Assembly: GCF_009870125.1 (NCBI RefSeq)
Contig: NC_046682.1
Span: 806,001 to 870,000, forward strand
Reading direction: 5' to 3'
Length of the DNA: 64,000 bases
From: Drosophila pseudoobscura
Taxonomy: Eukaryota; Arthropoda; Insecta; Diptera; Drosophilidae
Part shown: positions 25,861 through 36,489 of the stretch, piece after piece
Layout: every line of letters starts with the position of its first letter
Position numbering within the stretch: the stretch's first letter is position 1
The notes under the pieces: model-generated
Told to the model about the DNA's origin: nothing
Database searches by the model: none
The model's input: only the letters and a program-made list of their open reading frames with translations
Made by a program: the position numbers and the translations under genes

Positions 25861-26115
25861 TAAAATGGCCAATCTAGCAGGAGAAAACCTCATTTGTGAA
25901 GGAAATAAATTCTTACAAGAAATTTCCGATTTTTTTTTATTTATCATTCAGAAACCCGAACAGTTATCGGCTATCAAACATAACATATGGTGCACAAGCT
26001 GCACCTGTGAGGATTATTGCACGTGCTCTTTCAGCAACACAGATTTCGAAGTGAAAGGCATATTTTTGAAAGAAAACGTTTTTTCTGTATTATCTGTATA
26101 TACATATGAATGTAT

Positions 26116-26654
26116 TAGTGTTGTGTTTCTCATGAGAGAGTGAACAAAAAGGATTGGTTCACTTAAGTGAGCAACTGAACATTTTCCTTCCAAACTGTTA
26201 TTTTTTGCTCACTTGTTCTATTTTGTTCACTAGTTAATTTTTGCTCATTTCTACTCACTTTTTGCGCAATTCTGCTCCTCAAAGGGCATTTTGCGTTCTG
26301 GCAGTTGTTGCTCACATTTGCGTTTACTTCACACTATTTGTATTACCGGCAAAGCTGTTTACTCTTTTAAAAATTCAGAATGTCGCTAATTCGAAAGTAT
26401 AGTGAAATTTGGAATCATTTCGAGGAAGTTGGACGCCAAGAAGCCAAGTGCAAATTTGTTTTGATTTTCAATTTTTTTTAGCTGTAAATGTATTTTATTT
26501 GTATCAAAAACTGTGGTGGTTAGGGATTATGAACAGTGAACAGCTGAGTGGGCAATCTAAGTAAGAAAGTAAGCAATATGAGTTAGTTGACTCACATACT
26601 AAAAAGAACAAGTGAACATGTTCACCAAAATTAGCAATGTTTACCCAACACTAG
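26116..26654 (+). mobile_element. hAT-type DNA transposon, internally deleted
   Basis: The ends TAGTGTTGTGTTT and AAACCCAACACTA (with the right copy inverted) pair as short terminal inverted repeats. Flanking 8-bp sequences GAATGTAT (26108-26115) and GTATGTAT (26655-26662) differ at one base, as expected of an old 8-bp target duplication. A plus-strand start at 26380 encodes MSLIRKYSEIWNHFEEVG then RQEAKCKF, the first half of a BED zinc finger as in hAT transposases. The remaining transposase is gone. At 539 bp it is a MITE-sized relic in a pan intron. Confidence 0.75.
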
Positions 26655-26676
26655 TATGTATCTGTATGTATTTTTA

Positions 26677-28000
26677 TACCCGATACTCAAAATGAGTATT
26701 GGGGTATATTAGATTTGTGGTAAAAGTGGATGTGTGTAACGTCCAGAAGGAATCTTTTCCGACCCCATAAAGTATATACAGTGGTGCTCATACACTTAAG
26801 CCACAAGAAATACAAAAAAGAATTTAAGCGAAAATCAAGAAAAGTTTTTATTTTACAGCTCCCATTTTTTGTCTCAAATTAGTTCTATATGTCAGTGTTT
26901 TAATACAACAATAACCAAGTTATGAAAATATATAGTCAGCGAAATAATTAAAAAATCTGAAACCATCTCGAAAATGTCCTGCTCATATACTTAAGCCACC
27001 TGGAAAAAAATGATTAAAAAAGATACATTTTTCTCAGTATTCCTAGTATTTTTAATAAAATTACTTTAATATTGAGTAGGATGATCTTTCTGCTTAAGAA
27101 AAGTGGAGCAACGCTTTGGTATTGAATCTACAGGACGTGCGCACTGTTGAGGGGTGATTTTCTTCCATTCTTCCTGTAAAATTCGGCACAAATCCTTTTA
27201 ATTGCTGTTTTTTTGGGCAACGACTTGGTTACAATTCCCCACAAGTTCTCTATATGGTTCATGTCGGGACTCTGCGGAGGCCATTACAAAACATTGATTC
27301 CCTCTTGGTTAAGCCACGATGACTATCCTGCAGCAATGTATCGGGTCGTTGTCCTGTTAAAATATCCAGGCAAGTGGCAAATTATCGGCATGTTCTCCAG
27401 ATAAATTGTTACTCAGAATGTCTCTCTACATTTCGGCATTCATAATGCCTTGAATCTTCACCAGGGGACCTAAATTTAATTTTAAAGTAAATTTAAGGAC
27501 CAAGAATACCAAAAAAATATATGGTGGTGAAAAATAAACAAATATAAAAAGTTTAATTTTGCAACATCAATGGGGATACTTGTCTGCACAGTAAAAATAA
27601 TTATTTTTAATATATTTTTTTTCTATTACTTGACGGTGTATTCATTTAAAAAATACGCAAAAAAATATTTGTATTTTTAAAAAGATTTATGTTCTATTCA
27701 ATACCTTAGCAGCTAGACGTTTTCTCCAGCTATATTGGTGATTTCACCCCCTGTGCGTCTGTCCTTCTACATGAGACCTAGGTCACAGAGACTTTTAGAG
27801 CTAGAACAACCAAATTTTGTATTCAGACTGTTGTGATATCACACTGCTACAAGTTGTGTATTTTCAAATTTCGCCTCTTTGGCATCTTTGGCATCCACGA
27901 TTTTGAAGAATGACCATATCTAGCAGGTTGCCGAATCAGGATTAAATCGGATCATTATTATAGAACACAAATGAACAAATGAAATTTCAGTGGTTATGCT
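26677..28000 (-). mobile_element. DINE-1-like element split by a Tc1-like insertion
   Basis: The 3' hairpin end (TATACCCGATACTCAAAATG) starts at 26677 and the copy runs to CCCCATAAAGTATATA at 26778, where a Tc1-like element begins. A degraded continuation is visible at about 27730-28000 (GTGCGTCTGTCC, AGACTTTTAGAGCTAGAACA, GACCATATCTAGCAG). The interval 27476-27725 is unassigned AT-rich DNA. Confidence 0.65.
26779..27475 (-). mobile_element. Tc1-like transposon fragment (ends CAGTGGTGCTCATACAC)
   Basis: The left end CAGTGGTGCTCATACACTTA at 26779 follows TATATA inside a DINE-1 copy. The minus strand from 27475 to 27065 encodes broken Tc1 transposase C-terminus, ending RILQEEWKKITPQQCARPVD and SIPKRCSTFLKQK. 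The right end is missing. A second copy with both ends is in the RpS3A intron. Confidence 0.8.
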
Positions 28001-28279
28001 AACCCGAGCCCTGCGCTTACTCATTCTCAAGATAAAACGGATGGTATTGGTGTCAAAATAGAAAAAAGGGACAGAACAAGGATGTAAAGAAAAATGGAAA
28101 CCGGTAAAATCGTATATATAAAAATGTCCCAAACAATTCGAACCTTGCTTCCTTTTTTGCGAACTTCAATTCCAAACGACATATAAAGTACATATACATA
28201 AATCATACATATATACTGACTCAGTACCGAGTTTAAAGCAGAGCCTCAGACCTTGCCTATAGAACTAGCGGTTTAAAGA

Positions 28280-28326
28280 GAGAACAATAGTGAGAGAGAG
28301 AGAGCGAGAGAGAGAGAGAGAGCAAT

Positions 28327-28366
<40 letters not shown>

Positions 28367-28372
28367 AATGTG
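28280..28372. repeat. (GA)n microsatellite pair
   Basis: Two GA runs separated by GCAATAGTGA, itself a small duplication of CAATAGTGAGAGAG. Confidence 0.9.
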
Positions 28373-29046
28373 ATTGGATTAGGGACAATTCGTTTCTCAT
28401 GCTGGCTATAATATTATTATATAATATGATCAAACACGGATCTTCAAAATGGGATTTGACTTTAAAAAAATGTAAAAAAAACTTGATCTAGTGAGATGAA
28501 TTACTATACAATGCCATAGCAAACTCCTAAATAACTTAAAAAGTTTCTGAGAATCAGGAAAAGAATTTCAATGTAAAGACAGTGAATCGAATTTCCATCT
28601 GCAATCTTTAGCCTAACGGAATTAAACATACATACGACACTGATCGCAAAAGATCATGGTCAAAGGAGCTCAAACAGGAAAACATGATTAACAAGAAACT
28701 ACCTAAATTGGCCAATAGGAAAGACTTTTTATCAATATTGAAAAACCGGTATGTACTATCTTTGCACTTTGTTTTATCCATTTTTGTTTGCAAATATTAT
28801 GCGCAAGCAGCGGCAAGTATAGCTATACTAGCTATACTTAAAAATATATGTTCAAATAATTCAAATAATGTATATGGAATTCTACAATATATACTTACTA
28901 AAAACAGGGCTGTGGTCCGGCCTGACTGTTTTGTTGCCCTTTTCCTAAGTAGAAAAATAAATAAATAGAAAAATTATTATGTTGTGAATGAATGAATTTT
29001 AATATATGTAGATTGACGAATAGTATGTATAGAAGCTGCGACTTAC
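28373..29046. other. pan intron next to the first coding exon
   Basis: AT-rich DNA. No trace of the expected small pan exon. A short open frame at 28684-28968 has no recognisable product. Confidence 0.4.
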
Positions 29047-29211
29047 CTCACTTTCGGTTAAATCTATTAAGCTGGACTTCTCTTCAACTAACAGATTTTC
29101 AGATGATATTTTCTCATCTTCGCGGTCTCCTTCGTCCTTAAATATCTTCACTTCGTCGGTACTGCATAAATCATCGCCAGATGACCCATGCCGGGTGTGT
29201 GTATGCGGCAT
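29047..29211 (-). CDS. pan: Pangolin first coding exon, beta-catenin-binding domain
   Basis: Starts with ATG at 29211 and encodes 55 residues, [20 protein letters not shown] through [20 protein letters not shown] to the ESE before the donor GTAAGT. The stretch [20 protein letters not shown] is the conserved Armadillo/beta-catenin-binding motif of TCF proteins, including the acidic D and E residues that contact the armadillo repeats. The exon is intact and ends in phase 0. Confidence 0.96.
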
Positions 29212-29345
29212 GTTTTACTCCTTTCCAGCTTTCAAGCTTTCCGGCGTTTGAGTGGAGATATCCTAAATAATGCCAGTTACACCCGCGGCGCATACGCGAA
29301 TGAGTATCGTCGTCACTTTAATGTACCGCATATGGTTGCTCTTGA
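29212..29345 (-). promoter_or_regulatory. pan: probable pan 5' untranslated leader
   Basis: Upstream of the start codon the sequence is less AT-rich and non-repetitive, with several short upstream ATGs out of frame. It is likely leader or the end of a leader exon, but no transcription start or acceptor was identified, so the right limit is arbitrary. Confidence 0.4.
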
Positions 29346-29835
29346 AGTATGATTTATCCATGCTTTTGATGGAATGTGATATCCGAAATGTGTTCAATAA
29401 ACCAAAGAGACCTATAAGAGTTTAATTTGAAATCATAGTTTAGTTTAATTACTTAATAGTAAAGGAACAAATTAACGTGAAGTCAAACTTTAATTAAGTG
29501 TTTACAATACGTTGAAAAAACAGTACAATTAATAGTACAACCATATATAAATATGTACATATATACAAGCATGTATGTACATATGTATGAATGTATATGT
29601 ACTTAAAACTATGATAACGCTCGACTGTTGGATAGATAATCTTTTTCTAAAATACAGCATACGACTCTGCCAGGTCGCAGTGGCAGGCAGAAAGGCTGGC
29701 TCGAAAGGTTAAATGCGGTTTATATATATATATACATATCCTAGTCTATATTCATTTTGAGCGCCTGAAAAACTATAAGCTCAGAGATTGGGAGTAATAA
29801 GTAAACTCAAAATATTAAGTATTGCTAGAGACGGA
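29346..29835. other. no gene seen
   Basis: AT-rich DNA with a TACATA microsatellite at 29550-29605. Possibly leader intron or 5' flank of pan. Confidence 0.4.
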
Positions 29836-30787
29836 ACGAGGGGGAACGTTGTGAGTTGCTGCGGACACCGAAACTCTACATTTATACCCGATACTTAGTC
29901 AGTATGGCTCTCCTCCGGCAGACGCCGCGAATATTAAACGACACGACAAAGAGTGCGTGGGAGAGAGACAGAAAATCAGCCTGAGCGTGACGTCGGGCGC
30001 TGCGTAGCCACTGTGATTGTGCGTTTTTAGTTTTCTCGTATCTACAATATTGTGGATGTAAAAGATTTTCGTCCTTTTTGGGGGCGGAAGGGGGTGGGGC
30101 GAAATTTTGAGGTATACGTTTTATAGTGAGATCTAACAGGAGTGCGGATAACAAATTTGGTTACTCTAGCGTTAATAGTCTCTGAGATTTGTGGATGCCC
30201 CAGATTTTCGTCCTTTGCGGAGGCGGAAAGGGATGTGTCGAAATTTTGACACAAAACGGTCAAGGTCCGATATCACAGGAGTGTGGATACCAAATTTAGT
30301 TGCTCTGGCTCTTATAGGTTCTGAGATCCTTGAACTCATATTTTGCAATTGGCAAAACCGAACAAACCTGTGTGTTAGAGAGAGACAGAGCAAGAAAGAA
30401 TGAAATTGTTTCCTTGATTCTGGCTAGAATAATTACACGATCTGGTTCAGATTTTGCTCTGTGGAAGACATAGTAATCCTCTACGATTCTTTGAATTTGT
30501 GGATGCCACAGATTTTTGCCCTTTGTGGGGGCGGAAGTGGGCGGGGAAAAGTTTTGAAATATACTTAGAGCAGTGACATATCACAGAAGCTCTAGCTCTT
30601 ATAGTCTTTGAACACTAGGCGCTGATAGGGACGGACAGACAGACAGGGCTCAATCGACTCGGTTATTGATGCTGATCAAGAATATATATATTTTATGGGG
30701 TCGGAAACGATTCCTTCGAACGTTACACACATCCATTTTCACCACAAATCTAATATACCCCAATACTCATTTTGAGTATCGGGTATA
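29836..30787 (+). mobile_element. DINE-1-like element, complete ends
   Basis: The 5' end ACGAGGGGGAACGTTGTGAG and the 3' hairpin ATACTCATTTTGAGTATCGG (to 30787) are both present. It has internal GTCCTTTNNGGGGGCGGAAG blocks, a shortened GGACGGACAGACAGAC core, and the subterminal pair TATACCCGATAC / GTATCGGGTATA. Length about 950 bp. Non-coding. Confidence 0.88.
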
Positions 30788-32123
30788 AAGAGATACAGCG
30801 TGTTCTGCTGTCGAGACCTGGCGTTTAGTGATATTACCCATTTAATCTTATCTCGTAGGCCACCACCACCTCTACCACCACCCTAGAAATTAAAGTGAAA
30901 AAATAATGCACTGAGAAGATTACTCTACCTACATATATTTAACAAGAATAGAAGGCTAGCTGCGTGGCCCTTGTCGATTGATCAACAGATCTTTTGTCAG
31001 CTAATTGATATACATAGCCATCCAATGGCATCTACTTATATATATGTATGTATAGTATATGTAATATTGTGGTCCGAAAGACTTTTATACTATCCTCCGC
31101 ATGGGTAAATAAAAGCATAAACAATCAGCTATGGATATACAGTTGCAATTTGAAGATAGCTCGTACATATGTATCTAAATGTGTTTAAAAACAGTATGTA
31201 GCGTCAATAAATATAAACCACAAAAAAATTTACAGACAAATTCTGTGGCTCTTCTGGCTCTTAAAGTCTCTGATATATTATTGCTTTCGCAAATGATGAT
31301 TATCTATTGTAAAAAGATATTCATATTTTATTGGGGCAAAAAATACTTCTTCAGGCCTGGCCTTGTTCTCTTTGAATGGATATTAAATATTACTCTATTT
31401 TCATCGTATTTTATTATTTATTACATGAAGGAATCCAAATTTTTTGCGATTGAACATAAATCATTTCACATATAATTTCACAATTGTTACGTCTTTACAT
31501 GGTTCACGTGGGGTCCCCAGCACCAAGCAGCAAACCAACCATTTCTCAGAAAATTTATTTTGAATGTTGTTTAAGAGAATTGTAACAGCGACCCGACCTC
31601 GACAATTCTCTTTCAGTCCTATTTCAGATAAAATACAGAGCTGAGCAAACAGGGAAAGAAAAAAGGCATTGACAATGTTTGGTGCTATCGTATCTGTTGT
31701 TTGGTTGTTGGATTGTTCAACTGCTACCTGCCCTGGCCTGGCAGATCACAGATCACTACGTAGCGATTCCCAGCGATTGTGCATAGGTACTCGCAGCAGG
31801 GAATACTAACTACGTATTAGTTCAAGGTAAAACCCTAACCGGCGTCGACCGTCGAAGACAGGGGCAGTAACAACAACAGCGCACGACGCATGCATCGGAT
31901 CGGCGGTAAGACTAATGACACAACGAGTTTCTATTTAGAGACAAGATTGTGGATACCTGGGATATCAACAGGTAGAGAAGAAACGCACAACGGAACGGAC
32001 CAAACCGAAGCGAACCAAAGTGAACCTAAACAAAAATATGCTGATACAGAATACAGAAAATCGTATTTTCAGCAAATAAATAAACAAACCCTAACAGAGG
32101 TGAGCGTTTCACATGCATCTGTA
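30788..32123. other. mixed region: AT-rich DNA, then a distinct GC-richer block at 31490-32120
   Basis: 30788-31490 holds nothing recognisable. 31490-32120 is less AT-rich, begins TGTTACGTCTTTACATGG and reads like an LTR plus leader of an unrecognised element, or a pan promoter or leader region. No family signature is certain. Confidence 0.35.
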
Positions 32124-32947
32124 CAGCGGCGGCGAAAAAAATAGCACTGTTTTTTTGTATTCTTTATTGTTTCAGTATCCAACATTTTTTGCACTTTGCT
32201 GTAATAGAAAATAGGTTTACATGTTTCCTCCCTCAGAGAAGTGTTCTCTTTGTCTCACAATGCTAACGGATCTTATGAAAAAAGCAACAAAAATAACACT
32301 TCAACACAACTTGTATTCGTGAGATCAAGAAGATTAAACTTTTGACTGCACGTCATGGGCATAGCGAATTGCTAAATAACAGTTGATTTTACCTAAAGGA
32401 AAAAGTGTACACATTAATCCTGTGGTCCGACGAAAACCAAATTATTTATTTTTTTTTTTGTTGAAAACGGTGACTGTTTTATTGAAGACGACTTCTGTAT
32501 ATCTTTTCTATCGGGATCGAATGATATTGAAATATACAGAATGGCAAGTTGCTGAACCTGCTGAACCGTTTTCGTTAATGTGTATGTACATACATATGTA
32601 TATCGTACAGGTTTCCAACCACACGGGAAAATAAGTTTATATAGATATATATACACCATATTAAATTATACACCTATATATAATATTGTTATATTCCATT
32701 ATAAAAACAATATAATATAAATGTATACAATTATATATTAAATATACACCATATTAAAAGTAGTTTATCACTAATTAATAATTAAATTATTTGATTAATT
32801 TTAATGGGGACCAGCTGAATAGCAGCATGAATTTGCAGTAAAAAAGTGATGAAAATTTATGATGTCTTATAAACGTTCATAAAAAACATTGTTTAAACAA
32901 AAATCATCATTACAGAAACCATGGTGCTATTTTTTCTGCCGCAGCTG
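32124..32947 (+). mobile_element. Tc1-like element, internally deleted (third copy of the GGCGCCGAAAAAAATAG family)
   Basis: The ends CAGCGGCGGCGAAAAAAATA and CTATTTTTTCTGCCGCAGCTG are flanked by TA on both sides. The interior keeps a few transposase words in broken frames (KKVYTLILWSDENQ near 32400). At 824 bp it is about half the length of the copy at 12842-14490. Confidence 0.8.
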
Positions 32948-33840
32948 TACATAACATGAACATGCACATATCTACATACTTCCGAGCACGTATGCTGTAC
33001 CTGTCAGTGTGTGGGTGTTCGAGAGGAAGATACATACATGCACACATATACGTACATATGTTCAGACAGAAATATTAGGTATAAATACTATGTACTTTAT
33101 TTCAGCACTTCACTACTGATTTACAAAACTTAAATATGCATATTCACTTACTTATGAATCTTAGAATCCGAATCCGATCGTATTAAATAGTACTTGCGAA
33201 CTGTTTTTTGTCTCGGCTGAACAATTGTTTTTGTACCGCATGCTTCGCGTTAGATACGCATTATTGAGTAAAAACTAACTTTTAAAACACACGCAAAAGC
33301 GCTAAAAATGCGTTTGTAATCGAAATCGCAAACATACAACACCATGTGCATATGAATTTATGTATTTTTGTACATATATTTGTTTTTAAAACACTTAAAC
33401 ACACGCACATACACTTCTTGTGTCGATCGCACACACACACACAAGCACACCCCACCAATCACTTAGTATATGCACATATGTTTCCACGAGCCACTACACA
33501 CACACGAACATGTATCTTTCGTTGAGGATTTACATACATGCACCCATTCGAACATGTATGTGGTTATGATTTCATCAAAGCACAAATCGACGCAGCCGAC
33601 CGCACCACAAGATCCACTTTATTTTGTACTAAATACAGGATTGTTTTTATATTGTACAAAACAGATATCCACCGCATAGCGATCCCCTATATTTTATTAA
33701 CCAATCGTTTTATAATTTATACAATTTTGAAACGTCCATCAACGGAATTTTCCGAATGTGTTTTCCGCGAGTTGATTTTCAGGAAATATGCGACCGTTAT
33801 TTCTGTGTTTCCTTGTCCGCGGCCGGAAAATTTGTGAGCA
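32948..33840. other. no gene seen; CA-rich low-complexity DNA
   Basis: ACACAC runs at 33395-33510 and TACATA runs at 33030-33060. This could be 5' flank of the minus-strand promoter candidate at 33.9 kb. Confidence 0.4.
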
Positions 33841-33940
33841 GCGTGACCGCGGATATTCCGATAAAATATACCGTCAGACCCTCAGAAATATACCGAAACA
33901 TACCGCCTCATTTTCAAAATATACCGTAAATATACTGATG
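33840..33940 (-). promoter_or_regulatory. cluster of Drosophila housekeeping promoter motifs (Ohler motifs 6 and 1)
   Basis: On the minus strand the order is three or four CGGTATATTT-type boxes (33930-33862), then CGGTCACGCT at 33850-33841. Motif 6 boxes followed by a GGTCACACT-like motif 1 (bound by M1BP) are known features of TATA-less housekeeping promoters in Drosophila. The motif 1 copy has one mismatch. Transcription would run leftward, towards pan, so this could be a distal pan promoter about 4.6 kb upstream of its start codon, or the start of an unrecognised transcript. Confidence 0.5.
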
Positions 33941-33974
33941 AATTCAAGTTCTATTTTACATATTCCTCGTTTTT

Positions 33975-34850
33975 GATATTCCGTCGAATATTACCAGCTA
34001 TATAGAACATTTAGCCGTGCCTGCATAATTTTAACGCATTGATGAAAACATTTTCTACACAATTGGTTAGTTTTTAGTCCTTGCTTTTATTGTATTTTGA
34101 CTAAAACAAGGTTTAAACAAAATAGTTCAACAAAAAAAACAGTCGCAATGTTGCTGGTATTTGAAGACATGATGTGTGTATAGGCCTTTGTACAACCTAT
34201 TTCGTTAATTTTATATGAAGATCAAACGTAATTTATTAAGACCTTTTCTCAAATTGATATTCTTTAGACATATTCAAGTACATTATTAGTATCTTGTATA
34301 TATTTATGTCGATCCTGATACCTACTTTTCTCAATTCTATAACATCCATTTCCCCAGGGTATGGTGTGCATGGAATTAGCAACATTTGTGTATGGAATGG
34401 GAGTCATTTGTTGTGAACCGGGTATTGCCAAACCGAATATTACAAGCTATATAGATAGAGTTTTTAGCTTTGTCCACTTAGCTTTATCCCATAGATGAAT
34501 AAATTTTCTACATTTTTAACAACTTTAAATTGCTTGCAAGTATTGTATTTTGACTAAAAAACGGTTTACAAGTTAATGTTGCCCGCAATTGTATGGATTG
34601 AGCAATGGTCTCTGTAAGAGCACAATGTAATAGCCTTAAAACAGAGACTACATTTTTTTGCCTGGGATAAAAAATCTACATATAATTCTATAATATCCTT
34701 TCCAACATGTTTTGCATTTATTTTTTGACGATTTTCATTGGCCGAAAGCAAAAATCGCGTCGTTCCGTTTTTACCGGTTCGTAGTTTGGCGGCATATTTA
34801 AAAAAAACTGTGTTTATATGGATGTATTATATAAGGTAAACATCAAATCC
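33975..34850. repeat. degenerate repeat 'B' (about 190-bp monomers), left block
   Basis: Monomers start around GATATTCCGTCGAATATTAC (33976) and again near 34432. Each continues into CCCACATAATTTTATCC-like, TGAATAAATTTTCTAC-like, TTATTGTATTTTGACTAAAA-like and GGTTTAAACAAAA-like words. The stretch 34130-34420 aligns with 38930-39340. Family unknown. It flanks the Rad51D island on the left. Confidence 0.7.
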
Positions 34851-34972
34851 ATATTTAAACTAACTTATCAGTACCAATATGAATAGCAGTTAAAGTGACC
34901 AACAATTGTCCCCAATAATTGGGCATATTCACCCTAAGTCGATATCCAAGTACAGTAATTTAGGTACATAAT

Positions 34973-36080
34973 TATACCCGATACTCAAAATGAGTATTGG
35001 GGTATATTAGATTTGTGGTGAAAGTGGATGTGTGTAACGTCCAGAAGGAATCGTTTCCGACCCCATAAAGTATATATATTCTTGATCAGCATCAATAGCC
35101 GAGTCGATTGAGCCATGTCTGTCTGTCCGTCTGTCCGTCCGTCCGTCTGTCCGTCCCCTTCAGCGCCTAATGCTCAAAGTCTATAAGAGCTAGAGCAACG
35201 ATGTTTTGGATCCAGACTTCTGTGATATGTCACTGCTCCAAAAATATTTCAAAACTTTGCCCCGCCCACTTCCGCCCCCACAAAGGGCGAAAATCTGTGG
35301 CATCCACAATTTCGACGATACGAGAAAACTAAAAACGCAGAATCGTACAAGATAACTATATCTTCTAGAGTGCAAAATCTGAACCAGATCGTATAATTAT
35401 TACAGCCAGAATCACGAAAACAATTTCACTCTTTCTCGCTCTGTCTCACTCTAACACACAGGTTTCATGGTCGGTTTTGCCAATTGCAAAATATGAGTTC
35501 AAGGATCTCAGAACCTATAAAAGCCAGAGCAACCAAATTTGGTATCCACACTCCTGTGATATCGGACCTTGACCGTTTCATGTCCAAATTTCGCCACACC
35601 CCCTTCCGCCCCCGCAAAGGACGAAAATCTGAGGCAACCACAAATCTCAGAGACTATTAAGGCTAGAGTAACCAAATTTGGTACACATACTCCTTTAAGA
35701 TGTCACTATAAAACGTGCATCTCAGAATTTCGCCCCACCCCCATCCGCCCCCACAAAGGACGAAAATCTGTTGCATCCACAATATTGCAAATTTGAGAAA
35801 ACTAAAAACGCAGAATCATAGATAATGACCATATCTATTAGATTGCTGAATCAGGATCAGATCAGATCATTTTTATAGCCAAAAGGAACAAATCAATTTG
35901 CAGTGGCTACGCAGCGCCCGACGTCAGGCTCAGACAGATTTTCTGTCTCTCTCGCACGCACTCTTTGTCGTGTCGTTTAATATTAGCGGCGTCTGCCGGA
36001 GGAGAGCCATACTGTCTTAGTATCGGGTATAACCGTAGAGTTGCGGTGTCCGCAGCAACTCACAACGTTCCCCCTCGTTT
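34973..36080 (-). mobile_element. DINE-1-like element, full length (about 1.1 kb)
   Basis: The best complete copy. The 3' hairpin end TATACCCGATACTCAAAATG is at 34973. The GTCTGTCCGTCTGTCCGTCC microsatellite lies around 35118-35155, followed by four repeated internal blocks with CCGCCCCCACAAAGG. The 5' end CTCACAACGTTCCCCCTCGT closes at 36080. It carries an inner subterminal GTATCGGGTATA that matches the hairpin end in inverted orientation. It is inserted just upstream of the Rad51D-like gene, within repeat B sequence. Confidence 0.9.
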
Positions 36081-36190
36081 TAAATTATGGAATGAGTCTC
36101 ATTGTTGTCAACCGGGTAAAAGAGGTCCTTATATGCTATTCACACTGACGACCATCCACCATCCATCCATTTCGGGATGGTCCGTAAGGT
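36081..36190. repeat. repeat 'B' piece abutting the Rad51D promoter
   Basis: TATGGAATGAGTCTCATTGT through CGGGTAAAAGAGGTCCTTA matches 39305-39352, and GACCATCCATCCATTTCGGG resembles 51443-51462 upstream of RpS3A. The repeat family therefore reaches to within 30 bp of the Rad51D promoter motif. Confidence 0.6.
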
Positions 36191-36216
36191 TTTGCCGTGT
36201 ATTTGGTCGAAAAATC

Positions 36217-36227
36217 CGGTCACACTA
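36217..36227 (+). promoter_or_regulatory. core promoter motif 1 (M1BP site) of the Rad51D-like gene
   Basis: CGGTCACACTA is an exact match to the Drosophila motif 1 consensus YGGTCACACTR, in the sense direction, right at the start of the Rad51D-like reading frame. In known genes this motif lies at or close to the transcription start. Confidence 0.7.
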
Positions 36228-36446
36228 AAAAACAACACTCCGACGGGCAAAAAATTATTATCCCAATATCAGTTGAATTTACTAACAAAAACAATATCGA
36301 GACTGCGCGACTTCCACGATGCTGAGGACCAGAAACTGCACAAGCTGCTGGCCATCAAAGTGGAATCAGTACTGGAGATTAAGAAGGAGCTGGATACATT
36401 TGTGGAAACTGTTAACGAGTTGGACTTTGGAACGGGCATAGAAAAG
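36228..36446 (+). CDS. Rad51D: Rad51D-like recombinase, exon 1 (N-terminal domain)
   Basis: RAD51 paralogs assist Rad51 loading in homologous recombination in the nucleus. This frame encodes QYQLNLLTKTISRLRDFHDA, then LHKLLAIKVESVLEIKKELD and ELDFGTGIEK, the last matching the (L)STGIGSLD-type entry into the RAD51D ATPase core. No in-frame ATG lies downstream of the promoter motif; the only in-frame one is at 36177, upstream of it. The position where a start might be expected, before SQYQLN, reads TTA. The true left end is therefore unknown. The exon runs into a TAG stop at 36447 right after EK. Confidence 0.65.
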
Positions 36447-36489
36447 TAGCGTACTTCAAAGGCCAATATGAACAGAGTTGTTGTAGTTT

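Larger units (their letters stand above)
1..29345 (-). other. pan: pangolin transcription unit, 5' half (partial gene)
   Basis: Minus-strand gene whose first coding exon is at 29211-29047 and whose last exon in the window is at 4224-4075. Pangolin is the TCF/LEF transcription factor that partners Armadillo (beta-catenin) in the nucleus for Wingless signalling. Located coding pieces: 29047-29211, 22744-22841, 12283-12394, 4632-4719, 4288-4368 and 4075-4224. Intron phases agree across every junction from 22841 leftwards. One short exon between 29046 and 22842 must exist but was not found. The DNA-binding HMG box is not in the window and should lie to the left. The introns are very long (roughly 6, 10 and 8 kb) and consist largely of transposon debris and microsatellites. 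Confidence 0.9.

Noticed and set aside
36177..36230. ATG at 36177 as the Rad51D start.
   Set aside because: It lies about 40 bp upstream of the motif 1 promoter site and within repeat B sequence, so it is probably not in the transcript; left open rather than used as the start.
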